From Candidatus Saccharimonadota bacterium (lineage in GTDB: Bacteria > Patescibacteriota > Saccharimonadia > CAILAD01 > BJGX01): DNA of 59,756 bases. This document shows positions 9,073-18,177 of this stretch, one piece after another (position 1 is the first letter of the stretch; each line of letters opens with the position of its first letter). The position numbers were made by a program, and so were the translations under genes. The stretch is taken from positions 1-59,756 of the forward strand of contig BJGX01000005.1 in assembly GCA_014191035.1 (NCBI GenBank), given 5' to 3'. The notes beneath the pieces are model-generated. The model did no database searches and was not told the DNA's origin. It saw only the letters and a list, made by a program, of their open reading frames with translations.

Positions 9073-10502
9073 AACGTAATTCCCTCCACTCTTTCATGAT
9101 ATTTAGTTAAAGATTGGATTTTTTTAGCAATTTCTAAAATCTTTAGATCGTCCCCCTGTTTTCCAATTATTTGCAGTCCAAGTGGAAGGTTAGTGTCTTC
9201 ATCTATTCCAAAGGGTATACTCACCGACGGAACTCCTGCCAAATTAACAAAAACCGTTAGTAGGTCTGTTTTGTACATTTCAATTGGATCAGACTTAGAT
9301 CCAATCTTAAATGCTGGCTCCGTAGTGGTTGGAACAATTATTACATCGTACTTTTCTAGTACCTTGTCGACTTTTTCTTTAACAATCGTTCGAACCTGCA
9401 TCGCTTTTTTATAATAAGCATCATAGTATCCTGCAGAAAGTGCATAAGACCCGATTAAATTTCGTCTTTTTACCTCGGTTCCAAAAAATTCACCTCTAGT
9501 TTTAAAATATGTTTCACTAAGATTCGATGCTTTCTGGGAACTTTCACCATAGCGTATTCCATCGTAGCGCTCCAAATTAGAGCTAATTTCTGAAGGTACC
9601 AATACATAATAGGCCGCCAACGCCTCATTTGTAATGCCAAGTTTTTCTACTGGCTCTTTTTGAGCTATATTAATTCCTTCAATTTTATGTTTCGATATTT
9701 CTTCGTCTAAAATATTACCAACCTGATAGTATATTGCATTTGTTTCATCGTTGGAATTCGAGAAGTCATAACCCACTGTTGTGGAATCTTTACTATCAAG
9801 ACCTTTAATGGCATCAAAAACAATCTGTGCATCTTCGGCATTTCGAGCAATTGGACCTATACAGTCAAAGCTACTAGCCATCGATACAACTCCATATCTG
9901 CTTACGGCCCCGTAGCTTGGCTTTAGACCTGTAACTCCACAATATGCAGCAGGCTGACGGATAGACCCGCCAGTATCGGTACCTAGACTAAATATTCCAA
10001 AGTCTGCCGCTACGGCTGCCGCCGAGCCACCCGAACTTCCGCCCGGAACCCTATCTAAATCCCAGGGATTATGCGTAGGGTGATACCCACTATTTTCGGT
10101 GCTCCCACCATGGGCAAATTCATCTTGGTTTACTTTGGCGATCAATATAGCGCCGTGCTCTTCTAGTTTTTTTATTGACGTTGCCGAGTATGGCGCTACG
10201 TAGTCATTTAATATTTTGCTCGCTGCAGTTGTTTTTACACCCTTAGTCATAAACATTTCTTTTGCTGTATAGGGGATGCCCTCAAGTACTCCAATTTCTT
10301 TGCCTTCAGATATTTTGGAATCTATAAATTTAGCTTTTTTAAGAGCGTCTTTTTCGGAAATAGTTATGACTGCTTTAATTTTTGGATTATTTTTTTTAAT
10401 TTTATCAATATAAAACTTAACTAAATCCTGAGCAGTAATTTTTTTCATTTTTAATAAATCGTGGGCTCTGCTGATTGTTAGGTAATTCAAGTCTTCCATC
10501 AT
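9069..10502 (-). CDS. gatA: Asp-tRNA(Asn)/Glu-tRNA(Gln) amidotransferase subunit A
   Basis: 477 residues of the amidase signature family. The Ser-Ser-Lys triad is visible: the Lys in IPYTAKEMF (about residue 79), the GGSSGGSAAAVAADFG loop (about 155) and GTDTGGSIRQPAAYCGV (about 178). It releases ammonia from glutamine and passes it to GatB. It starts 4 nt inside the gatC stop. Confidence 0.97.
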   Translation of the reverse strand: MMEDLNYLTISRAHDLLKMKKITAQDLVKFYIDKIKKNNPKIKAVITISEKDALKKAKFIDSKISEGKEIGVLEGIPYTAKEMFMTKGVKTTAASKILNDYVAPYSATSIKKLEEHGAILIAKVNQDEFAHGGSTENSGYHPTHNPWDLDRVPGGSSGGSAAAVAADFGIFSLGTDTGGSIRQPAAYCGVTGLKPSYGAVSRYGVVSMASSFDCIGPIARNAEDAQIVFDAIKGLDSKDSTTVGYDFSNSNDETNAIYYQVGNILDEEISKHKIEGINIAQKEPVEKLGITNEALAAYYVLVPSEISSNLERYDGIRYGESSQKASNLSETYFKTRGEFFGTEVKRRNLIGSYALSAGYYDAYYKKAMQVRTIVKEKVDKVLEKYDVIIVPTTTEPAFKIGSKSDPIEMYKTDLLTVFVNLAGVPSVSIPFGIDEDTNLPLGLQIIGKQGDDLKILEIAKKIQSLTKYHERVEGITL

Positions 10503-10789
10503 AAAACCTTCTTAACTTTTACATAACCGTCCAAGGTTTCAGGGGCAGAGTCAATCAAAACTCTTGGCTCAACTTCTGATTTAACTACTTCATCATCTCG
10601 CCAAACATCATTTAAGCCTGTCACCTGAGATGTAGGTGCAACTCCGCCGGTCTCAGCTTTCTGAATGATTTCAACAAAATTTAAAATAGAGCCAAAATCT
10701 TCAGTAATAGAATTGATATTTTTACTGTCTAATTCTATTCTTGATAATTTTGCAGCAGCTTCTATATCTGAGCGATTTATTTTATTCAT
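10499..10789 (-). CDS. gatC: Asp-tRNA(Asn)/Glu-tRNA(Gln) amidotransferase subunit C
   Basis: 96 residues: helix I (DIEAAAKLSRIEL), FGSILNFVEIIQ, then the conserved extended belt ending with LIDSAPETLDGYVKVKKVL. GatC clamps GatA to GatB. It is the first gene of an eight-gene operon that runs to 5540, with overlaps throughout. No Shine-Dalgarno; a -10 box lies 7 nt before the ATG. Confidence 0.93.
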   Translation of the reverse strand: MNKINRSDIEAAAKLSRIELDSKNINSITEDFGSILNFVEIIQKAETGGVAPTSQVTGLNDVWRDDEVVKSEVEPRVLIDSAPETLDGYVKVKKVL

Positions 10790-10796
10790 ATCTGTT

Positions 10797-10802
10797 ATTT
10801 TA
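10797..10802 (-). promoter_or_regulatory. -10 box of the gatC operon, leaderless start
   Basis: TAAAAT, then 7 nt, then the gatC ATG. The 16-base string covering -10 and start is identical to the one in front of the histidine phosphatase gene at 57.77 kb. Confidence 0.5.
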
Positions 10803-10828
10803 CCAGATATAGCTAAGCCATGCGAACA

Positions 10829-11533
10829 CTATTTTGTCTTAGATGATAGTGGCGCGATTCTAAAAGCCAAAATAATTGCGTATATTACTGCAAAGCCGCA
10901 CATCACTGATGGTATTGCTGAACCTGCCGATGGTGCCATCAAATATATAATTCCGGTAGGCAAGGTAAAGGTTAGCACGCCAATAATAAGCCAATGTAAT
11001 GCGCTTCTAAGTTTCTTCTTTTTTTGAACAGAGCTAAGATTAACAGAAATAACAAGTGTTCCCAGTAAAAGCCCGAAATAATAAGCACCATAGAGCAGGT
11101 TGTATGGCTTTGAGAATCTAAAAATAACATAGTTTCCGGTGCATATTGAATCGTTTATTGAATTTGGTACTAGCAAAAAGAATGCAGTAAATCCAATAGC
11201 GAAGACATAGGAGGCATAAATACTCCAGTGTTTTTTACGGCCCCCAATTTCGTTTGCCAGATGGATTCCTAAAGGAGGCAAGAATGTTATAGCAATATAA
11301 CCCAATCTAGAAATTATATTTATTCCTTCGACGTTATAATTACTGCACACAAAGAACTCTGCCAGCTGAAAAGAGGCCAATAGAAACAAAGTGGCGACAA
11401 TAATATTTTTTATTCTGCTAGGCCTTAATTTTAAAAAGGCGTACAAAGCCAGCACCAATTCAATCGCAAATGTCCCAATCATTACTGGCGGACTGAAGCA
11501 GTAGAGAGTATTTTTATTTTGTTTTTGTTTCAT
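10829..11533 (-). CDS. seven-helix membrane protein, possibly HisKA_7TM-like
   Basis: 234 residues with about seven predicted membrane helices and no soluble domain. The order (LVLALYAFLKLRP, AEFFVCSNYN, LPPLGIHLANEIGG, YNLLYGAYYFGLLLG) recalls the N-terminal 7TM sensor module found in front of some histidine kinases, but here it stands alone. No kinase or response regulator is adjacent. Function is not known. A TACAAT element lies 13 nt upstream of the ATG. Confidence 0.6.
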   Translation of the reverse strand: MKQKQNKNTLYCFSPPVMIGTFAIELVLALYAFLKLRPSRIKNIIVATLFLLASFQLAEFFVCSNYNVEGINIISRLGYIAITFLPPLGIHLANEIGGRKKHWSIYASYVFAIGFTAFFLLVPNSINDSICTGNYVIFRFSKPYNLLYGAYYFGLLLGTLVISVNLSSVQKKKKLRSALHWLIIGVLTFTLPTGIIYLMAPSAGSAIPSVMCGFAVIYAIILAFRIAPLSSKTK

Positions 11534-11555
11534 TTTGGTTGTGCTTATTGTATCA

Positions 11556-14301
<2,746 letters not shown>

Positions 14302-14307
14302 ATATAT

Positions 14308-14313
14308 ATTATA
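14308..14313 (-). promoter_or_regulatory. -10 box of the membrane protein-ligA transcript
   Basis: Perfect TATAAT with 6 nt to the ATG at 14301. No Shine-Dalgarno follows, so the mRNA is probably leaderless. Confidence 0.55.
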
Positions 14314-14319
14314 GCGCAA

Positions 14320-14345
14320 ATAAAAAATCCTCATAATATGAGGAC
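14320..14345 (-). terminator. Terminator of the tRNA-Phe/tRNA-Gly transcript
   Basis: TCCTCAT/ATGAGGA hairpin (14328-14334 with 14338-14344) followed on the minus strand by a T-rich tract. Confidence 0.75.
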
Positions 14346-14351
14346 TTTTTA

Positions 14352-14428
14352 TGGTGCGGGTAGGGGGACTCTAACCCCCGGCCTCATCCTTGGCAAGGAT
14401 GCGCTCTAAACAACTGAGCTATACCCGC
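14352..14428 (-). tRNA. tRNA-Gly(GCC)
   Basis: 77 nt with encoded CCA. Acceptor GCGGGTA pairs with TACCCGC, D-arm GCTC/GAGC, anticodon loop TTGCCAA with anticodon GCC, T-arm GGGGG/CCCCC. Second tRNA of a Phe-Gly transcript. Confidence 0.96.
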
Positions 14429-14439
14429 TTAACTAAAAA

Positions 14440-14515
14440 TGGTGGCGAGACTCGGAATCGAACCGAGGACACGAGGCTCTTCAGGCCACTGCTCTACCAA
14501 CTGAGCTATCTCGCC
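14440..14515 (-). tRNA. tRNA-Phe(GAA)
   Basis: 76 nt with encoded CCA. Acceptor GGCGAGA/TCTCGCC, D-arm GCTC/GAGC, anticodon loop CTGAAGA (GAA), T-arm CTCGG/CCGAG. The anticodon stem contains a U-U mismatch at pair 28-42. Confidence 0.95.
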
Positions 14516-14558
14516 GTGTCGTGCGAATCACAAATAAATATGTGAAGTAACGCGAATA

Positions 14559-14567
14559 ATCATAGCA
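14559..14567 (-). promoter_or_regulatory. probable extended -10 for tRNA-Phe/tRNA-Gly
   Basis: TGC followed by TATGAT on the minus strand, about 43 nt upstream of tRNA-Phe. No good -35 is seen at 17 nt, so the extended -10 may suffice. Confidence 0.4.
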
Positions 14568-14591
14568 GATTTTAGTACATTATTCTACCCT

Positions 14592-14620
14592 TTTACAGAT
14601 TGAGAAGTAGAAGGTATAAT
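14592..14620 (+). promoter_or_regulatory. promoter of tRNA-Cys/tRNA-Leu
   Basis: TTTACA, a 17-nt spacer and a perfect TATAAT. The predicted start lies about 6 nt before tRNA-Cys. Confidence 0.8.
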
Positions 14621-14632
14621 ATATCGATATAT

Positions 14633-14706
14633 GGCGCGTTGGCCGAGGAGTTAGGCACGGGTCTGCAAAACCCGCTACACCGGTGCGACTCCGGTACGCG
14701 CCTCCA
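14633..14706 (+). tRNA. tRNA-Cys(GCA)
   Basis: 74 nt with encoded CCA. Acceptor GGCGCGT/ACGCGCC, anticodon stem CGGGT/ACCCG, loop CTGCAAA (GCA), T-arm ACCGG/CCGGT. Confidence 0.96.
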
Positions 14707-14707
14707 A

Positions 14708-14792
14708 GGGAGAGTGGTGGAATTGGTATACACGACGGACTTAAAATCCGTTGCCGTAAGGCTTGAGGGTTCGAGTCCCTCCTCTCCCACCA
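14708..14792 (+). tRNA. tRNA-Leu(UAA)
   Basis: 85 nt with encoded CCA and the long variable arm of class II tRNAs. Acceptor GGGAGAG/CTCTCCC, anticodon loop CTTAAAA (UAA). It is separated by one base from tRNA-Cys. Confidence 0.96.
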
Positions 14793-14801
14793 GATATTAT
14801 T

Positions 14802-14829
14802 AAAAAAGACCCTTTTGGGTCTTTTTTAG
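14802..14829 (+). terminator. Bidirectional terminator
   Basis: AAAAAAGACCC/GGGTCTTTTTT hairpin with a TTTT loop. It ends the Cys-Leu tRNA transcript and, on the other strand, the charged-protein gene that stops at 14830. Confidence 0.85.
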
Positions 14830-15327
14830 TTAAACCTTTTCAGATGTGTCAGAATTTTCTGCGTTTGCTTTATCACGAGCTTCAATTTCTGCCATTTTTG
14901 CCTGTATTGCTTGTTGACCGCCCTTGACGTATATATGTTCCTCTTCAAGCTCAGCAATAGCCCTTCTTCTTAACTCGCCTTTTCTTTGCTCTTCTTCATT
15001 GGTTGCATTAGCCCGGCCAGACCGTTCTCGTTCGGCGACTATACGTTGCTCTTCCGCTCTGTGCTCTTCGATAGAGCCTCTTACTCTGCCCGACTCATCT
15101 GTAAAACTAGAAATAGCTTCAGCCCTAGGGCTTTGATCTTTAATACCTTCTTCGCCAACTGTGGAATCTTTATCTCTTGAAAAAGTCTTCTTTGTAAAAT
15201 CGGATAGTTTGCTCAGTATAGATTGTTTCTTTTGTTCTTTTTTTATATCCTGCAAATCCTGTTTAAGTTCTGTGTTGTCAACATCTTTTTCTGATGATTC
15301 AAATTTAGGTTTAGTTGTTTCTGGCAT
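14830..15327 (-). CDS. highly charged coiled-coil protein, unknown function
   Basis: 165 residues, soluble, no Cys or membrane helix. About 45% of residues are charged; residues 85-150 form an Arg/Glu-rich coiled coil (EEHRAEEQRIVAERERS). AAAGGAAAAATT precedes the ATG, and an extended -10 (TGCTATAAT) lies about 30 nt further upstream. It does not match a family I recognise. It lies alone between tRNA genes. Confidence 0.65.
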   Translation of the reverse strand: MPETTKPKFESSEKDVDNTELKQDLQDIKKEQKKQSILSKLSDFTKKTFSRDKDSTVGEEGIKDQSPRAEAISSFTDESGRVRGSIEEHRAEEQRIVAERERSGRANATNEEEQRKGELRRRAIAELEEEHIYVKGGQQAIQAKMAEIEARDKANAENSDTSEKV

Positions 15328-15379
15328 AATTTTTCCTTTTTTAATTGTTAGAAATATTATAGCAAATTATATTTGCTTC

Positions 15380-15408
15380 TTTACGAATACAGGGTTTAAT
15401 AGTATAAT
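15380..15408 (+). promoter_or_regulatory. promoter of tRNA-Val
   Basis: TTTACG, 17-nt spacer, perfect TATAAT; the tRNA begins 12 nt after the -10. Confidence 0.75.
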
Positions 15409-15420
15409 TATCAGGTTCGC

Positions 15421-15497
15421 GGGTGATTAGCTCAGTTGGCTAGAGCGTCTCGTTTACACCGAGGATGTCGGGGGTTCGAGTCCCTCATCACCCACCA
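15421..15497 (+). tRNA. tRNA-Val(UAC)
   Basis: 77 nt with encoded CCA. Acceptor GGGTGAT/ATCACCC, D-arm GCTC/GAGC, anticodon loop TTTACAC (UAC), T-arm GGGGG/TCCCT with one wobble. Confidence 0.95.
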
Positions 15498-15498
15498 T

Positions 15499-15529
15499 AA
15501 AAAGTCCCACTTTGTGGGATTTTTTATTT
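15499..15529 (+). terminator. Terminator of tRNA-Val
   Basis: GTCCCAC/GTGGGAT hairpin with a TTT loop followed by TTTTTATTTT. Confidence 0.8.
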
Positions 15530-15548
15530 TATAAAGTACAATATAGTT

Positions 15549-16286
15549 ATGTCAGAATCATATCGCCCAAAACCAGAAGCAAGCTGGAATAGGACAATTA
15601 GCAGAACAGAGCTTGAGAAGCTTAAAAATAACCCTCTTTACGAGGAGCCGACAGGCGAGCTAAAGCTGGGCGAAATATCTCCATCTAACCCATCAAAATA
15701 TGGAATTTACAAAGATCGCCATGTTATTGGCAGAGATGAAAAAATTAATCAGGGAGTATATTTGGGCTCAGGCGAAAGAGAAGAAATCGTCGTAGATGAT
15801 ATCAACAGTCAAGCAAAAGAATCTTATGACAAAATATATAGTTCTCTTTGGCAAAAAATCCAAAATAGGCAAAAAGAGCAAGAAGAATTGGGGCTAAGCA
15901 GCAATGTAAAAAATGGAATATTATCTGATGTTTTTGAATTAGTAATGGATCAAATGAGATACGATGGAGATTTTGTAAGTGTTGCGAGTAAAGAATTTAA
16001 AAATCAAAAAATTAATTTAAGCTACTTTATAGACAACAAAAAAGGAGTATGCCGGCATCAGGCCTTAATGGCAGGTTATCTACTTGAAAGATTAAAAAAC
16101 GAAGGGTACATAGATGGCGATGTCTCAATAGACAGAAATTCAGTGGCCGGTAGAGGGGCGCACGCATGGGTAAGATACAAAAGCGCTACTAGTGGAGTTA
16201 CATACATTATTGACCCGGCACAAAATTGGGCAGGTAGGCTCGATGACGCGCCTGGGAATTGGCCATATAAAAGACCAGAAGACTAA
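15549..16286 (+). CDS. transglutaminase-like (papain-fold) protein
   Basis: 245 residues. The C-terminal half shows the Cys-His-Asp triad order of the transglutaminase-like superfamily: GVCRHQAL at about residue 167 (Cys), GAHAWVRY at about 203 (His) and IIDPAQNW at about 221 (Asp). The N-terminal half is charged with no signal peptide, so it is probably cytoplasmic or exported another way. It could act as a peptidase or cross-linking enzyme; the substrate is unknown. A TACAAT element 6 nt before the ATG suggests a leaderless mRNA. Confidence 0.75.
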   Translation: MSESYRPKPEASWNRTISRTELEKLKNNPLYEEPTGELKLGEISPSNPSKYGIYKDRHVIGRDEKINQGVYLGSGEREEIVVDDINSQAKESYDKIYSSLWQKIQNRQKEQEELGLSSNVKNGILSDVFELVMDQMRYDGDFVSVASKEFKNQKINLSYFIDNKKGVCRHQALMAGYLLERLKNEGYIDGDVSIDRNSVAGRGAHAWVRYKSATSGVTYIIDPAQNWAGRLDDAPGNWPYKRPED

Positions 16287-16320
16287 ATAAAAAACCGACC
16301 AAGAATAATTCTTGATCGGC
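16287..16320 (-). terminator. Terminator of the coiled-coil gene at 16.3-16.9 kb
   Basis: CCGA-CAAGAA/TTCTTG-TCGG hairpin with a single mismatched pair, followed on the minus strand by TTTTTTATTT. Confidence 0.8.
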
Positions 16321-16327
16321 AGGTGGC

Positions 16328-16867
16328 CTAGATCCCCTTAATGGTGATAAGAGCGTTTTTTATGCTCTCACCCAAAAGAACAGCTTTTTGCCCAATTTCA
16401 CCGACAACACTTTGCTTTTGAAGCCTGTCGCAGAAGCTAAGGGCCTCTTTAACTTCATCGGCCTTTAGAAGCTTACGAAGCCGTGTCAATGAGTTGTGCA
16501 GAGTATTGTTCTCTGAAGTCAGTGCGGAGGCCTTGCTCTTGAGCTCAGCAATCTCTTTGTTCTGAGCCTCAATCACTTCGTCGAGAGCCTCAACAAGTGA
16601 CTCTATCTCGGCAAAGTCTTCGCTAACAATCTCTCGCAGTCTCATTAGGGTATCGCGCATTGCGCTTAGGACTGGGCTTTTTTCCGATGTAACCAGACTG
16701 TAGCTAATTTCGGCAGTCAGGTACTCAATAAGATCGTGTAGTTCTTTTGGCTCTAGCAGACGAGCTACTTTTTGCTTAACCTTTTTTCCTGCTTCTTCAT
16801 CGACATTCATTGTAAGATCAATGATTATTGCATTATCGGGCAACTTAAGTTGGCTGGTACTGTCCAT
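16328..16867 (-). CDS. coiled-coil protein of unknown function, GC-richer than neighbours
   Basis: 179 residues, soluble. Residues 90-125 form a heptad-rich coiled coil (EIESLVEALDEVIEAQNKEIAELKSKASAL). AAAGGGGG precedes the ATG and a good promoter lies further upstream. Base composition and codon use (CTC, GCC, CGC) are clearly richer in GC than the flanking genes, which together with its stand-alone unit suggests a separate origin. No family recognised. Confidence 0.65.
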   Translation of the reverse strand: MDSTSQLKLPDNAIIIDLTMNVDEEAGKKVKQKVARLLEPKELHDLIEYLTAEISYSLVTSEKSPVLSAMRDTLMRLREIVSEDFAEIESLVEALDEVIEAQNKEIAELKSKASALTSENNTLHNSLTRLRKLLKADEVKEALSFCDRLQKQSVVGEIGQKAVLLGESIKNALITIKGI

Positions 16868-16902
16868 GTATCCCCCTTTTGTTTACATGGAAAAGTTTAT
16901 AA

Positions 16903-16931
16903 TTTATACCATAAAAAATTTTTAGGGTCAA
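16903..16931 (-). promoter_or_regulatory. promoter of the coiled-coil gene
   Basis: On the minus strand TTGACC, 17-nt spacer, TATAAA; a leader of about 30 nt with a Shine-Dalgarno follows. It is divergent from folD. Confidence 0.7.
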
Positions 16932-16944
16932 TCAGGACAAAGTT

Positions 16945-16953
16945 TGCTAAACT
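16945..16953 (+). promoter_or_regulatory. extended -10 of folD, leaderless start
   Basis: TGC plus TAAACT, then exactly 6 nt to the folD ATG. No Shine-Dalgarno in between. Confidence 0.5.
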
Positions 16954-16959
16954 TGTCTT

Positions 16960-17790
16960 ATGCGCAAAATAATCAACGGCGAAGAGATTGCCGAAAATAT
17001 ACTAAACTCAATAAAAAATAAAACCTCAGCCGAGAATACCAAGCCCAAACTAGCAATCATAACCTACAATCCTGATGAGCGATCTGAATTGTATGTAGGT
17101 CTTAAGATTAAAAAAGCAAAAGAAGTTGGCATTGAATTTGACGTATTAGACTGGTCTGGAAAAGATATTGATGAATGCAAAGCTGAAATACAGAAACTGG
17201 CTAGAGACGAGTCAACTAATAGCATTATTGCCCAGTTACCCATGAATGGATTAGATAATTTTCAAGAGGTTCTTGATTTTATCCCAACTAAAAAAGATGT
17301 AGATGGTTTATCTGGCAAATCTTTAGAATTATTAAAGAATAATAAACTAATATTAATACCAGCAACCCCAAAGGCAATTCTAGAAATTATAGAGCAAGAA
17401 AATATTGAATTAAATGATAAAAGCATTTTAGTAATTGGCCAGGGAAAGCTTGTTGGCTTGCCACTTTCAATTATTCTTAAAAATAAAGGCTATGAAGTAA
17501 TGACAGCCGACAATAATACTAAAAATCTTTACGAATTAACTTTGGGTGCCGATATTATTATTTCAGCAGCTGGTGTTCCTAAATTGCTTACAGGCGATAT
17601 GATCAAACACGATGTAATAGTATTGGACGCAGGTGCCGCCGAAGCCAATGGCAAAATAGTCGGCGATGTTGATTATGAAAGCGTAGAACCAAAAGCCTCA
17701 GTTATTTCTAAAGTTCCGGGGGGTATCGGCCCTGTGACTGTGGCTTGCCTGTTAGAAAATACCTTAGAAGCATCAAAAAACTCACAATAA
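16960..17790 (+). CDS. folD: bifunctional methylene-THF dehydrogenase/cyclohydrolase
   Basis: 276 residues. The substrate motif SELYVGLKIKKAKEVGI carries the Tyr and Lys of the active site, IIAQLPMNGL matches the usual VQLPLP block, GQGKLVGLPLSIIL is the NADP loop and KVPGGIGPVTVACLLENTL is the family C-terminal signature. It interconverts methylene-, methenyl- and formyl-tetrahydrofolate. No other folate gene is near. The stop codon lies in the loop of its terminator. Confidence 0.95.
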   Translation: MRKIINGEEIAENILNSIKNKTSAENTKPKLAIITYNPDERSELYVGLKIKKAKEVGIEFDVLDWSGKDIDECKAEIQKLARDESTNSIIAQLPMNGLDNFQEVLDFIPTKKDVDGLSGKSLELLKNNKLILIPATPKAILEIIEQENIELNDKSILVIGQGKLVGLPLSIILKNKGYEVMTADNNTKNLYELTLGADIIISAAGVPKLLTGDMIKHDVIVLDAGAAEANGKIVGDVDYESVEPKASVISKVPGGIGPVTVACLLENTLEASKNSQ

Positions 17791-17804
17791 TTTGTGAGTT
17801 TTTT
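17775..17804 (+). terminator. Terminator of folD
   Basis: AAAACTCACAA/TTTGTGAGTTTT hairpin followed by a T run. Confidence 0.85.
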
Positions 17805-17805
17805 A

Positions 17806-17896
17806 TGGTGCCGCGGAGAAGACTCGAACTTCCACGCCCGATATATTGGGCACTAGCCCCTCAAGCTAGCGTGTCTACCAATTCCACCACCACGGC
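17806..17896 (-). tRNA. tRNA-Leu(GAG)
   Basis: 91 nt with encoded CCA and a long variable arm. Acceptor GCCGTGG/CCGCGGC (one G-U), anticodon stem CTAGC/GCTAG, loop TTGAGGG (GAG), T-arm with TTCGAGT. The region 5' of it holds two decayed copies of its first part. Confidence 0.95.
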
Positions 17897-18124
17897 TCGG
17901 TTATTAAGATATTTCAGCATCCCAACTTTGTTGAGGTGCTAGTTCTAGCCTAATATTATGCTCGCTATCTCTCGACAGCTAGCGCGAATACCAATTCCAC
18001 CACCACGGCTCGGTTTATTAAGATATTTCAGCATCCCAACTTTGTTGAGGTGCTAGTTCTAGCCTAATATTTATGCTCGCTATCACTCGACAGCTAGCGC
18101 GAATACCAATTCCACCACCACGGC
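17881..18124 (-). repeat. two tandem ~114-bp units derived from the 5' part of tRNA-Leu(GAG)
   Basis: Unit 1 spans 17881-17993 and unit 2 spans 17994-18108; a third partial start occupies 18109-18124. The units differ by only a few substitutions and single-base indels. On the minus strand each begins with the first ~21 nt of tRNA-Leu(GAG) (GCCGTGGTGGTGGAATTGGT) and keeps CGCTAGCT from its anticodon arm, then departs. Each has a CTCAAC-AAA-GTTGGG hairpin and a GCTAG/CTAGC palindrome but no 3' acceptor strand, so they cannot be functional tRNAs. They lie between a promoter and the intact tRNA. Confidence 0.85.
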
Positions 18125-18146
18125 AGATTATATTTTCAACCCGAGT

Positions 18147-18175
18147 ATTATATCTGAAAAGACTATATTTTGTAA
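18147..18175 (-). promoter_or_regulatory. promoter upstream of the tRNA-Leu array
   Basis: Minus strand TTACAA, 17-nt spacer, TATAAT. A second TATAAT (18127-18132) lies closer to the array. Either would transcribe both decayed units before the intact tRNA-Leu. Confidence 0.6.
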
Positions 18176-18177
18176 GC

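Noticed and set aside
14593-14803. Open frames of ~65 codons running across tRNA-Cys and tRNA-Leu on both strands
   Set aside because: They read through mature tRNA sequences; these are chance frames.
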